Made by a program: the position numbers and the translations under genes. A DNA stretch of 64,000 nucleotides from DATAOG01 sp963753685. Lineage in GTDB: Bacteria; Pseudomonadota; Alphaproteobacteria; Geminicoccales; Geminicoccaceae. Under the pieces are notes generated by a model. That model was not told the DNA's origin and ran no database searches. It saw only the letters and a program-made list of their open reading frames with translations. Below are positions 1 to 7,809 of this stretch, in pieces (position 1 is the first letter of the stretch; each line of letters begins with the position of its first letter). Location of the stretch: the NCBI GenBank assembly GCA_963753685.1, contig CAVWDE010000011.1, positions 288,136-352,135 on the forward strand. Direction: 5' to 3'.

Positions 1-31
1 TGGTGAGCTCGTGAACCTCGACCAGCGCCAT
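1..31 (-). CDS. Peptide ABC transporter ATP-binding protein, OppF/DppF type (partial, start only)
   Basis: Only the first ten codons lie in the window (MALVEVHELT). The ATG at 31 overlaps the TGA of the upstream ATPase gene by one base (TGATG), and a GGAGGTG ribosome-binding site sits just before it. The position after binding protein, two permeases and a first ATPase, with translational coupling, is what is expected of the second ATPase of an Opp/Dpp importer. The identity rests on context; the visible residues alone do not prove it. Confidence 0.6.
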   Translation of the reverse strand, partial: MALVEVHELT

Positions 32-1017
32 CACACCTCCGCGGCGCCGGTCGCCACCTCGGCCCGCCGGAAGCAGCTCGCGAGGTGGCCGTCGGCGACC
101 GGCTCGAGTTCGGGCCCCGCCTGCCGGCAGCGCGGCAGGGCGACCGGACAGCGCCGGGCATAGCTGCAGGCGCCGGCCGACGCCGGGCCGGTGCGCTCGG
201 CGGTCGCCGTGAGCGGTGCCCGCCCGACATCGCGCGCCGCGGCCGCGGCCCGGATCAGGTGCCGGCTGTAGGGGTGGGCGGCGCTCCTGAAAAAAACCGG
301 CACGCGCGCGACCTCGACGATCCGGCCGGCGAACATGACCGCGACCCGCTCGCAGTAGTGCGCGACCACGCCGAGATCGCGCGACACCAGCACCAGCGAT
401 GTGCGGAAATCGCGCACGAGATCGTGCATCAGATCGAGGATCTGGCGCGAGATCGTCACGTCCAGGCCCGCGGTCGGCTCGTCGGCGAGCAGCAGCTTGG
501 TCGAATGTACCAGCGCCATGGCGATGATCACCCGCTGGCACATGCCGCCGCTGAGCTCGTGCGGGTAGGCCGCGAGCCGCCGCCTCGGATCGGGGATGCC
601 AACCGCGGTCAGCAGCTGCTCGGCGCGCGCGAGTGCCTGCGTGCGCGAGGCGTCGCTGTGTGCGCGCACGACGTTCACGATCTGCTCGCCGATCCGGAGC
701 AGGGGGTTCAGATGCTTCCGGGGCTCGGGCGTGGTCAGCGCGATCACCCGGCCGCGCAGCGTGCGCAGCTCGTCCTCGGACCTGCGCAGAAGGTCCTCGC
801 CTTCGAACAGCACCCGGCCGGAGGCGATCCGCCAAGGCGGGCGGAGCAGCCCGAGGATCGCCTTGACCAGGACCGTCTTGCCCGCGCCCGACTCGCCGAC
901 GATGCCGAGGGTCTCGCCGGCCTCGAGCGCAAGGTCGACGCCGTTCAGGACCGGGACGACGCCGGCGTCGCCGTGGTAGGCGACCCGCAGGTCCAGGACC
1001 TCGAGCAGCGACGCCAA
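31..1017 (-). CDS. Peptide ABC transporter ATP-binding protein, OppD/DppD type
   Basis: A 328-residue cytoplasmic ATPase that would energise import of peptides or similar solutes through the two permeases encoded upstream. Walker A is GESGAGKT at residues 41-48, the signature is LSGGMCQR and Walker B is LLLADEP. The C-terminal region holds the PYSRHL segment and the four-cysteine stretch (CSYARRC...C...C) typical of Opp/Dpp ATPases. The start is a TTG two bases after the permease stop codon; no in-frame ATG lies nearby, and the N-terminus SLLEVLDLRV matches the family from this point. Two oddities: the usual Q-loop glutamine segment reads TTPEPRKHLNP, and the switch histidine (normally THDLG) is arginine in VSRDLGVV. 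Whether ATP hydrolysis is affected cannot be told from sequence. Confidence 0.9.
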   Translation of the reverse strand: MASLLEVLDLRVAYHGDAGVVPVLNGVDLALEAGETLGIVGESGAGKTVLVKAILGLLRPPWRIASGRVLFEGEDLLRRSEDELRTLRGRVIALTTPEPRKHLNPLLRIGEQIVNVVRAHSDASRTQALARAEQLLTAVGIPDPRRRLAAYPHELSGGMCQRVIIAMALVHSTKLLLADEPTAGLDVTISRQILDLMHDLVRDFRTSLVLVSRDLGVVAHYCERVAVMFAGRIVEVARVPVFFRSAAHPYSRHLIRAAAAARDVGRAPLTATAERTGPASAGACSYARRCPVALPRCRQAGPELEPVADGHLASCFRRAEVATGAAEV

Positions 1018-1019
1018 GC

Positions 1020-1934
1020 TCAGCTCCGGTTGACCGGATCGAGCCAGGCCCGCAGCCCGTCGCCGACCAGCGCGTAGCCAAGCACGGTGATCCCGAGCGC
1101 CAGGCCCGGGAAGAACGCGGTCCACCACTGCCCGGTCATCATGTTGGGGGCGCCGATCGAGATCATCGAGCCCCATTCGGGTGTGGGCTTGGGCACGCCC
1201 GCGCCGACGAAGCTCAGTGCCGCGGTCAAGAGGATCGCAAAGCCGATGCCGGGCGAGATGTTGGCGAGCGCCGACGTCAGGGCGTTCGGCATGACGTGCA
1301 CGAAAGCGACCCGCAACTCCGAATTGCCGGCGCAGCGCGCGGCCTCCACGAACGGGCGCTCGCGCACCTGCAAGACCGAGCCGCGGGTGACGCGCAGGAA
1401 ATAGGGGATGTTGAGGAAGGCGAGCGCGGCCACCACGTTCAGGACGCCCGGCCCCCGGAAGCCCACCAGTGCCAGCGCGAAGATGAAAATCGGGAACGCC
1501 TGGAGGATGTCGGCGCTGCGCATGATCGCTTCGCTGACGAACCGGCCTAGTCCGGCGGCGCCCGAGAAGAAGCCGGAGACCACGCCCAGCGCCACGCCCA
1601 GCACGAAGGCCACGAGCGAGGAGACGAGCGCGATCGTGAGATCGATGCGCGGGGCCGCGATCACGCGCGAGAAGATGTCCATGCCGACCACGTCGGTGCC
1701 CATCCAATGCTCGAAGGACGGCGGCAGCAGCCCCGCGCCGGGCAACGCGCGCTCCGGATGGTAGGGCGCGATCAGGGGGCCGAACGCGGCGAGGAACAGG
1801 GTGAGCGCCACGATCCCGAGGCCGAGCGCGAAGCTCGGTTGGCGGCGGACGAAGGCGGCGAACGCCGCCAGCCGGCGCAGGCCGAGCCTGGTGCGCGGCA
1901 GGGCGACGGCCGCGGGCAGCGCCTGATCACGCAT
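1020..1934 (-). CDS. Peptide ABC transporter permease, DppC/OppC type
   Basis: A 304-residue inner-membrane permease. The N-terminal cytoplasmic stretch leads into a first membrane helix (around residues 34-55, LGLGIVALTLFLAAFGPLIA), followed by the periplasmic HWMGTDVVGMDIFSRVI segment that marks DppC-type proteins and then five further hydrophobic segments. The EAARCAGNSELRVAFVHVMPN stretch corresponds to the EAA coupling loop that contacts the ATPases. It pairs with the DppB-like permease 51 bases upstream, and its stop is two bases from the TTG start of the ATPase, so the genes are almost certainly one transcript. Substrate specificity is not readable from the permease. Confidence 0.92.
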   Translation of the reverse strand: MRDQALPAAVALPRTRLGLRRLAAFAAFVRRQPSFALGLGIVALTLFLAAFGPLIAPYHPERALPGAGLLPPSFEHWMGTDVVGMDIFSRVIAAPRIDLTIALVSSLVAFVLGVALGVVSGFFSGAAGLGRFVSEAIMRSADILQAFPIFIFALALVGFRGPGVLNVVAALAFLNIPYFLRVTRGSVLQVRERPFVEAARCAGNSELRVAFVHVMPNALTSALANISPGIGFAILLTAALSFVGAGVPKPTPEWGSMISIGAPNMMTGQWWTAFFPGLALGITVLGYALVGDGLRAWLDPVNRS

Positions 1935-1985
1935 GGCAGGGGCCGGGGCGGGGGCCGGGGTGGGGACCGGGGCGAGGCGGCGCGC

Positions 1986-2996
1986 TCACGCCTTGATCCT
2001 CGGGTCGATCAGGAAATAGGCGAGGTCGACCAGGAGGAAGACGAACAACGTGAAGACCGCGGCCAGCAGCACGAACGCCTGCAAGGGCGCGTAGTCGGAA
2101 TTGACAACCGCCTCGACCGCATACTGGCCGAGCCCGCCCCAGGCGAACACGGTCTCGACCAGGACAGCACCACCGAGCAGGAACCAGAACACGATCCCGA
2201 CCACCGTGATGATCGGCGGCAGCGCGTTCTTGAGCGCGTAGCGCAAGAGCGTGCGGCGCGACAGCCCGAGCGCCCGGCCGTGCTCGACGAAGTCCGAAAG
2301 CATCATCTCCTCGACCGTCGCACGCGTGTTCTTGATGATCAGCGTCATGTAGACCAGGGTCAGCGTCGCGACCGGCAGGATCAGGTGCTGCAGCGCCGAG
2401 CGGAAGGCCTCGAAGTCGCCGGCGAGCAGCGCATCGACCACCACCATGCCGGTGACCGGCGCCGGCGTCATGACGATCGGGTCCAGCTGGCCGATCGGCC
2501 CGGGGACGAGGCCCAAGGTCGAGAAGAAGACGTAGATCAGGATCAGCCCGAGCCAGAAATCGGGGATCGAGCCCGCGAGCATGCCGTAGCCGAACAGCAC
2601 CTTGTCGGCGATGCCGCGACGGTTGACCGCAGTATAGACGCCGATCGGGATGCCGAGCAGCACCGAGAGGATGCCGGCCGAGAGCACGAGCTCGAGGGTT
2701 GCGGGCAGGCGCTGCTCGATGTCCTGGAGCACGCTCTGCGAGGTCCGCCAGGAGCGCCCGAAGTCGCCTTGCAAGAGGTTGCCGACGTAGAGCGCGTACT
2801 GCTCGTAGAGCGGCCGGTCGAGGCCAAGGTCGCGGCGGACCTCCTGGATGCGCTCCTGGGTCGCGAACTGCCCGGCCATGAGAAAGGCGGGATCGCCCGG
2901 CAGCAGGCGGATCAGGAAGAACACGATGATCGAGACCGCGAACAGCTGCGGCACGAGGAACAGGAGACGCCGGCCGATGTACTTGAGGAAGCGCAT
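1986..2996 (-). CDS. Peptide ABC transporter permease, DppB/OppB type
   Basis: A 336-residue inner-membrane permease. It begins MRFLKYIGRRLLFLVPQLF, the usual DppB start with a first membrane helix at about 9-30, followed by the family stretch FLIRLLPGDPAFLM. Further helices and the EEMMLSDFVEHGRALGLSRR coupling (EAA) loop follow, and the protein ends FLIDPRIKA, the typical C-terminal end of this family. It forms the translocation channel together with the downstream DppC-like protein. It follows the C45-like hydrolase gene in the same operon with a 36-base gap. Confidence 0.93.
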   Translation of the reverse strand: MRFLKYIGRRLLFLVPQLFAVSIIVFFLIRLLPGDPAFLMAGQFATQERIQEVRRDLGLDRPLYEQYALYVGNLLQGDFGRSWRTSQSVLQDIEQRLPATLELVLSAGILSVLLGIPIGVYTAVNRRGIADKVLFGYGMLAGSIPDFWLGLILIYVFFSTLGLVPGPIGQLDPIVMTPAPVTGMVVVDALLAGDFEAFRSALQHLILPVATLTLVYMTLIIKNTRATVEEMMLSDFVEHGRALGLSRRTLLRYALKNALPPIITVVGIVFWFLLGGAVLVETVFAWGGLGQYAVEAVVNSDYAPLQAFVLLAAVFTLFVFLLVDLAYFLIDPRIKA

Positions 2997-3032
2997 CCCG
3001 CTCGGGTGACCGGTGGCTGGTGTGCGAGCGGC

Positions 3033-4088
3033 TCAGGCGGCGGCGCGGCTGGGCAGGACCTGGCCGGTCGCGCGGTCGAGCTCCAGGATGTGGCGCAGTT
3101 GCCGGACCGCGAGCGGCGTGAGCTCGCCGGTGAGCGTCGTGTACTCGCCCGCCGGCAGCGCAGCGATCGGGAAGCCGAGGAAGGTGCCCCAGGCGCGCTC
3201 CTGCAGCAGCTGATCGCCGTGCTCGGGCGCCTCGCCGCAGGGCCAGCCGTAGGTGTACCAAAAGACGCCGCCCGCCGGATCGATGATCTCGGCGCTGACC
3301 GAGCCCCACGCGGGCTTCGCCGGATCGAAGCTTGCCCCGTGCAGGCTGCCGTGGTTGCAGATCGAATAGCCGTGACCCGGGATCCACGGGTTGTCGCCCG
3401 CGAAGCGGTCCTTGTGGGCGTGGTCGCTGAGCAGGCGCGCCATGGCCCTCAGATCGATCGGGCCACCAAGGCCGCCCAGCAGCTCCTGCGCGCGCTGGTA
3501 GCGCGACTGGTTCGGCACCCTCGGGTTGTCGAGCGAGCAGAGCGGATCGCCCTCCTCCGCCTGCATGCCGACCCAGCAGTTGACGTTGACCGCGGTGCCG
3601 CCCGGGCGGGCGCTCAGGCGCTTGGTGACGTTGAGCCGCTTGCGGCCGATCTCGACCAGCGCGAGGTGCCCATCCTTATCCGCGAGCATGCCGGCGCCGG
3701 CGAAGCCGCGCGGCAGACGCTCCATAAGGTCGAGCGCGTCGTCGACCGTGGCGCATTCGGTCATCACCCGGGCCCAAAGGTCGTGAGGCTTGAGAGCGCC
3801 TTCGGGGGCGAGGTTCTCCGGCTTCTCGACCGCGAGCGTCCAGGTGAAGGCGAGGCCCGCCTCGTTGAGGCCGCGGGTCGGCGCGCCGCTCACCGAGTCC
3901 GAATAGGCCTGCGCCGAGGCGGTCGCGAGCGGCTGCAGGTGGGTCCCGACGAAGGCGTGGCCGCGCCCCGGCCGGCGCACCACGACCTTGGTGCGGATGT
4001 CGTAGGGATCGTCGCTGACGCCACCGATCAAGGCCCGGCCCGCGGGGGCGACCGCATCGCCGGTCGCGCCGATGTTGGTGCACATCAA
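3033..4088 (-). CDS. C45-like Ntn-hydrolase (acyl-transferase/amidohydrolase) in a peptide-importer operon
   Basis: A 351-residue protein starting MMCTNIGATGD. A cysteine directly after the initiator methionine(s), followed by an aspartate/glycine-rich strand (LIGGVSDDPYDIRTKVVV), is the arrangement of N-terminal-nucleophile hydrolases of the C45 / choloylglycine-hydrolase superfamily, where that cysteine becomes the catalytic N-terminus. The later NEAGLAFTWT, HLALVEIGRKRLNVTK and VNVNCWVG segments fit the same fold. No signal peptide is visible, so it should act in the cytoplasm on an imported amide or peptide-like compound. It lies between the binding protein and the permeases, so the operon seems to import and then cleave or acyl-transfer the same substrate. 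Exact family (C45 versus a related Ntn group) and substrate are inference. If the second ATG is used, Cys is residue 2. Confidence 0.7.
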   Translation of the reverse strand: MMCTNIGATGDAVAPAGRALIGGVSDDPYDIRTKVVVRRPGRGHAFVGTHLQPLATASAQAYSDSVSGAPTRGLNEAGLAFTWTLAVEKPENLAPEGALKPHDLWARVMTECATVDDALDLMERLPRGFAGAGMLADKDGHLALVEIGRKRLNVTKRLSARPGGTAVNVNCWVGMQAEEGDPLCSLDNPRVPNQSRYQRAQELLGGLGGPIDLRAMARLLSDHAHKDRFAGDNPWIPGHGYSICNHGSLHGASFDPAKPAWGSVSAEIIDPAGGVFWYTYGWPCGEAPEHGDQLLQERAWGTFLGFPIAALPAGEYTTLTGELTPLAVRQLRHILELDRATGQVLPSRAAA

Positions 4089-4101
4089 AGCTCTCCCGTC
4101 G

Positions 4102-4138
4102 AAGGTGCGGCGGGGCCGGAAGCACCTTCGGCCCCGCC
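4102..4138. promoter_or_regulatory. Interleaved inverted repeats between binding-protein and hydrolase genes (attenuator or pseudoknot)
   Basis: In the 57-base gap between the binding-protein stop and the hydrolase start there are two perfect inverted repeats whose arms alternate. AAGGTGC (4102-4108) pairs with GCACCTT (4122-4128), and GGCGGGGCCG (4109-4118) pairs with CGGCCCCGCC (4129-4138). The order A-B-A'-B' allows either two mutually exclusive hairpins or one H-type pseudoknot in the minus-strand mRNA. A strong stem just after a binding-protein gene is a known way to keep the binding protein in excess over the membrane components. That role here is inference. Confidence 0.6.
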
Positions 4139-4145
4139 CGATGCG

Positions 4146-5762
4146 TCATTGGCGTCGAATGTAGGCGAAGCGGATCTGGTTATCGGGCGTCCAGAGGAAG
4201 CCGGTCAGGTCCTTCTTGGTCGCCACCGTCCAGTCGAACCAGGCGACCTGGACCCAGGGCACCTCGTCGGCCGCGATCTCCTGCAGCTGCTTTGCGATTT
4301 GCTCGCGCTCAGGCGAATCCTGCATGCGCATTACCTGCTCGAGCAGCTTGTTGTACGCAGGGTTGTTGTAGTCGACGCCGTTGATGAAGTTGTCCGGGCC
4401 GTTGCCGAGATAGACCCAGGACGAGTAGCCGGGATCGCCGCTCCACGGCCACTGCTCGTTCTCGGCGAACGCCTGCAGCTTCTTGCCGTACTTCTGCTCG
4501 GCCCAGACCGCGGTCGGCAGCGCCTGGAGCGCGACCCGGGCGCCGACCTGCTCCCAGCTGCTCTTGACCAGGACCGCCATTTCCTCGGACTCGCGCTGGG
4601 CGGCGTTGTAGGTCAGCGTGACGTCGAAGCCGTCCGGGAAGCCCGCCTCGCTCACCAGCTGCTTCGCCTTCGCGAGGTCGGTCTGGTAGTGGTAGGTCGA
4701 CACGTAGCCGGCATAGATGTCCGGCACGGTGCTGGTCATGCGCCGCGCGTGGCCGAAGTAGACCTTGTCGATGATGTCGTCGTAGGGCGTGGCCCAGGCC
4801 ATCGCCTGGCGCAGGGTCTTGTTGTCGAACGGCGGTTTGTCGGTCACCAGGCCGAGGTAGAGCTGCTTGTTGGACTGCGCGCGCACCACCTGCAGATTGG
4901 CGTCGTCCTTGACCTCGCGCAGCTCGCGCTCGTTCAGGCCCCAGGCGATGTCGATCTGGCCCGCCTTGAGCAGCGACAGGCGCGCGCTCGACTCCGGCAC
5001 CGCCTTGAGGATCACGCGCTCGAAGTAAGGCTGAGGCTGCCCCTGCCAGTTCGGGTTCTTGACCAGCACGGTCTCGTTGCCCGGCACGACCCGCTCGACC
5101 TGGTAAGGGCCGAAGCCCGCAGCATGGGTGCGCAACCACTCCTTGGCCCAGGGGTCATCCTTGGTCGCGTGCTGCTTCGCCTCCTTGGAGTCGAACGGCC
5201 CGCCATAGTAGTTCTGGGCCAGGATCTTGTAGAAAATCGGGGTCGTCCCGCGCAGGTGGATGCGCACCGTGTGCTGGTCGACCTTCTCGATGCTGTCCGG
5301 GCCGTCGATGCCGAGCACGTCGGCCATGAATTTGCCGACCCCCTTGACCGCGAACCGGCGTTGCCAGGACCAGACGTAGTCGTCGGCGTCGAACTCGTTG
5401 CCGTAGGGGCTCTTGATGCCCTGCTTGAGCTTGACAGTGACGATCTTGCCGTCGTCGCTCATCTGCCAGGAGTCGGCGAGCAGACCCGTGACGCCGCGGT
5501 CGTCGGTCGACCTGAGGTCGACGGTATCCGCGGGATCGTTCGGGATCTCGATGATCTTGTAGGCGAACAGATCGCCGCCGTGGACGTTCGCCATCATCAT
5601 CTCACCTTCGGAGGTGAGCGCCTGCTCGCCGTCGAGCGAAGCGGGCGTGCCAGGGACCGCCACGACCAGCGTCCGCTCGCGCAGGTCCTGCGCCGCGGCG
5701 CTCGCGGCGAGCGCCAGCGCGATGCCGCAGCCACCAACCACGCTCGCCCAACCCTTCATCAT
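4146..5762 (-). CDS. Extracellular solute-binding protein family 5 (peptide/oligopeptide binding)
   Basis: A 538-residue periplasmic receptor. Residues 1-24 form a clear Sec signal peptide (MMKGW..., hydrophobic core, cleavage around ASAAAQ). The mature part shows family-5 hallmarks: LNERELREVK and QVERVVPGNETVLVKNPNW, the internal VTVKLKQGIKSPYGNEFDADD segment ahead of the YVWSWQRR region, and a C-terminal VPWVQVAWFDW stretch. Length is normal for DppA/OppA proteins. It is the first gene of the operon, followed by interleaved stem-loops. Some residues recall the glutathione/dipeptide subgroup, but ligand identity cannot be assigned. Confidence 0.92.
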   Translation of the reverse strand: MMKGWASVVGGCGIALALAASAAAQDLRERTLVVAVPGTPASLDGEQALTSEGEMMMANVHGGDLFAYKIIEIPNDPADTVDLRSTDDRGVTGLLADSWQMSDDGKIVTVKLKQGIKSPYGNEFDADDYVWSWQRRFAVKGVGKFMADVLGIDGPDSIEKVDQHTVRIHLRGTTPIFYKILAQNYYGGPFDSKEAKQHATKDDPWAKEWLRTHAAGFGPYQVERVVPGNETVLVKNPNWQGQPQPYFERVILKAVPESSARLSLLKAGQIDIAWGLNERELREVKDDANLQVVRAQSNKQLYLGLVTDKPPFDNKTLRQAMAWATPYDDIIDKVYFGHARRMTSTVPDIYAGYVSTYHYQTDLAKAKQLVSEAGFPDGFDVTLTYNAAQRESEEMAVLVKSSWEQVGARVALQALPTAVWAEQKYGKKLQAFAENEQWPWSGDPGYSSWVYLGNGPDNFINGVDYNNPAYNKLLEQVMRMQDSPEREQIAKQLQEIAADEVPWVQVAWFDWTVATKKDLTGFLWTPDNQIRFAYIRRQ

Positions 5763-6521
5763 TCAGCCTCCCTGCCCGGGGCACGGCATTGATCTTGGCG
5801 ACGCACGCCAGTGTCTGCCTTGCCGGCGTTGCCAATCTCACTCGGCGTCCGACCGCTGTCAACGCGCGCGGCCGCAGTCGCAGCCTCATGGCGCTCGGCC
5901 GTTCGATTGGACTGTGGTCGATCGGCTCTTCGAGGCGGGAAATGGGGTCCGCGCGCTCTCAACCGCCTACGAAGCGCTCGTGCTCTGTCGCTCCCTCGAA
6001 GAAGGGCCTCCCGGCGCGCACCGCGTCTTGGTCGCTTTGACACTCGCCGCTACGGGGCGCATTCGTGATTCTCACTGGCAAGCATTGATCGGGCGGTAGC
6101 AACAACGTCCCGCAAGAGGGAACGGCTGCGGCGGTTGAACCCGGCATAGACGACTGTCCACAGACCGCCGAGGAGGTGCCGCGGCAGCTCGAAAGCTATG
6201 AGCCCTGCCCGAGCGAACGGCCCAGGGTCACCGCCGGCTGGCGCACGTGGCGCGCGTCTGGGAGTGTCGAAAACGGCGATTCGCTGGGACCAGGGTCGCC
6301 ACCCGTGGCCACTGTTTGGTGGAACCGCCGCGATCGCATCGACGCGCCGATCGCGGCGGCCGGGTGGCAAGCGCGCCAGCGTTCGGCCGTTCACGGAAAT
6401 TTGATGTGCGGTCAGGGGTGGCTGTGGGAACGAATTGGTCGGCGCAACGTTGTCGCGGAGCCCGATGGCGAGCGATCCGAGTGTGAAATCGGTCAGACGG
6501 GCTCAACCACGCGGGGAGGCA
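5763..6521. other. Long intergenic region with no recognised gene
   Basis: About 760 bases separate the importer operon from the hydrogenase scar. It must hold the importer promoter at its left end, but no convincing -35/-10 pair stands out. On the minus strand around 6060-6200 an open frame reads AFELPRHLLGGLWTVVYAGF followed by a basic stretch. That looks protein-like and may be the tail of a lost membrane-associated gene, but I do not recognise it. No tRNA or repeat was seen. Confidence 0.5.
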
Positions 6522-7067
6522 ATGGGGCGAGTCCTGCCGCGCAAAGGGCGAAGCGGCGAGCGCCAGCGGCGCCTGGACGGGGATCCGGCTCCGCAAGCTT
6601 ACGCTTCCGGCCCGATCGGGACAGCCGGCGCGCCGCCGCGGGAGCTCGAGGAGGCGCTGGCCTACTACCGCGACCTCTATGATCGAGCGCCGGTCGGCTA
6701 CCTGCTGATGGACGCGCAAGGCGTCATCGCGGACATCAATCGAACCGGTGCCGCCATGCTGGACTGGCCGCGCGAGCGGCTGGTCGGCGGGCCGTTCGGC
6801 CGCTGGGTGCTGCGCGACGACCGCGACCTGTTCGCCCGCCATATCGGCGAGCTGCAGGCCTGCGAGGGCCGGCTCACCCAGGAACTGCGCATCAAGACCC
6901 GCAGCGGCTGGCCGGTACCCATCCGGCTGCACAGCGCCCGGGTCGCGAACGGCGACGACGGCACCTGCGCTTACCGCACCGCGATGGTCGACGTGTCCGC
7001 GCGCAGGTTTGCCGAGCGCCAGGCCCGGTTGCAGCAGAACCGGCTGACCCATGCGGCAAGGCTGAGC
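6522..7067 (+). pseudogene. PAS-domain sensor histidine kinase, HupT/HoxJ-like (N-terminal fragment)
   Basis: The frame encodes one PAS domain (from ELEEALAYYRDLYDRAPVGY through DINRTGAAMLDWPRERLVGG to RTAMVDVSARRFAE), then a helix ending NRLTHAARLS. In HupT/HoxJ-type kinases that helix runs directly into the phospho-accepting histidine box, but here the frame passes straight into hydrogenase small-subunit sequence, so dimerisation and ATPase domains are missing. The ATG at 6522 follows GGGGAGG; upstream in-frame starts exist. In complete hydrogenase loci such kinases control transcription of the structural genes. The kinase type is inferred from the PAS-to-H-box spacing and the locus. Confidence 0.6.
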
Positions 7068-7216
7068 AGCGGCGACGGGGATTGGGCGGCGATGGGCACC
7101 AACCCGCAGACCGGCCAGCCAATCACCACCACCGAATGGATCGACCGTCTGGCGCCCAAGGCACTTGCGGTGGTCGGCGCCGGCACCTGCGCCACCTACG
7201 GCGGCATCCACGCCAT
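7068..7216 (+). pseudogene. [NiFe]-hydrogenase small subunit, internal fragment
   Basis: About 50 residues in the same frame as the kinase fragment match the middle of a group-1 uptake hydrogenase small subunit: SGDGDWAAMGTNPQTGQPIT, then EWIDRLAPKALAVVGAGTCA and TYGGIHAM. The GTCATYGGI segment holds one of the cysteines that bind the proximal Fe-S cluster. Everything before (including the CxxC region and Tat signal) and after (medial and distal cluster ligands) is absent. After HAM the frame goes out of register and the next gene begins. The large subunit and any cytochrome subunit are not in the window. Confidence 0.82.
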
Positions 7217-7705
7217 GGCGTCGAGGTCGCGCGCCGGCTCGCCGGCCGCCAGCTGCCGCCCGACGTCGATCTGGTCGATTTCGGCATCCGCGGCATCGAT
7301 CTCACCTACGCCCTGCTTGATCGCTACGACGCCGCGGTGCTGGTCGACGCCACCCGCCAGGGCGGTGTGCCGGGCACGTTCTACGTGATCGAGCCCGAGC
7401 CCGGGGAGGCGGCGGAGGCCGAGCTGATGCTGGCCCCCCACGACCTCGATCCGACCCGGGTCCTGCGCATGGTGAGGGCCATGAACGGGCGCTGCCGGCG
7501 GGTCGTGCTGGTGGGCTGCGAGCCGGAGACCTTCGGTGACGAGATGGAAGGCCTGATGGGCCTGAGCGCGCCGGTGACGGCGGCCGTGGACGAGGCGGTC
7601 GACCTCATCGAGAGCGTGGTGGCGGACCTGCTCGCCGGCCCGGCCGGCGGCCTCGGGCCGCGCCCAGCGGACGCGAGCCCTGACTGTGCGGGGAGGATGA
7701 CATGA
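7217..7705 (+). pseudogene. [NiFe]-hydrogenase maturation protease, HupD/HyaD-like (5'-truncated)
   Basis: The frame starting with GVEVARRLAGRQLPPDVDLV continues through DFGIRGIDLTYALLDRYDAA and VLVDATRQGGVPGTFYVIEP, which is the body of the endopeptidase that removes the C-terminal tail of the large subunit. The N-terminal GxGNxxxxDDG portion, including one nickel-binding glutamate, is missing; the rest reaches a natural stop at 7703-7705. The ATG of the next small gene overlaps this stop (ATGA). The left boundary is a fusion to the small-subunit fragment, so it cannot be made as a normal protein here. Confidence 0.8.
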
Positions 7706-7809
7706 GCGGATGGGCGATCTTCTGGATCGTGGTATTGCTGGTGATCGTCTGGGCGATCGCGATGAACGCCAAGGACATCAAGCGCTACTACAGGATCCGC
7801 AACATGTGA
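7702..7809 (+). CDS. Single-helix microprotein of hydrogenase loci (DUF6893-like)
   Basis: A 35-residue protein, MSGWAIFWIVVLLVIVWAIA then MNAKDIKRYYRIRNM. Residues 4-21 form one membrane helix; the basic tail (KDIKRYYRIRNM) resembles the C-terminal end of DUF6893 microproteins that sit between the maturation protease and hypF in actinobacterial-type hydrogenase clusters. It has a GGGGAGG ribosome-binding site, overlaps the protease stop by four bases and the hypF GTG start by four. Function is unknown. Family assignment is from memory of the motif and the position. Confidence 0.65.
   Translation: MSGWAIFWIVVLLVIVWAIAMNAKDIKRYYRIRNM

Noticed and set aside
1707..5792. Very long plus-strand open frame (1361 codons) opposite the importer genes
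   Set aside because: It lies antisense to four clear genes, has Arg/Asp/Glu-rich low-complexity translation with no domains, and is the usual stop-poor shadow of high-GC coding DNA.
6050..6394. Minus-strand open frame of 114 codons in the intergenic region
   Set aside because: The C-terminal 50 residues look protein-like, but there is no recognised family and no start signal, so it was left inside the intergenic note instead of called a gene.
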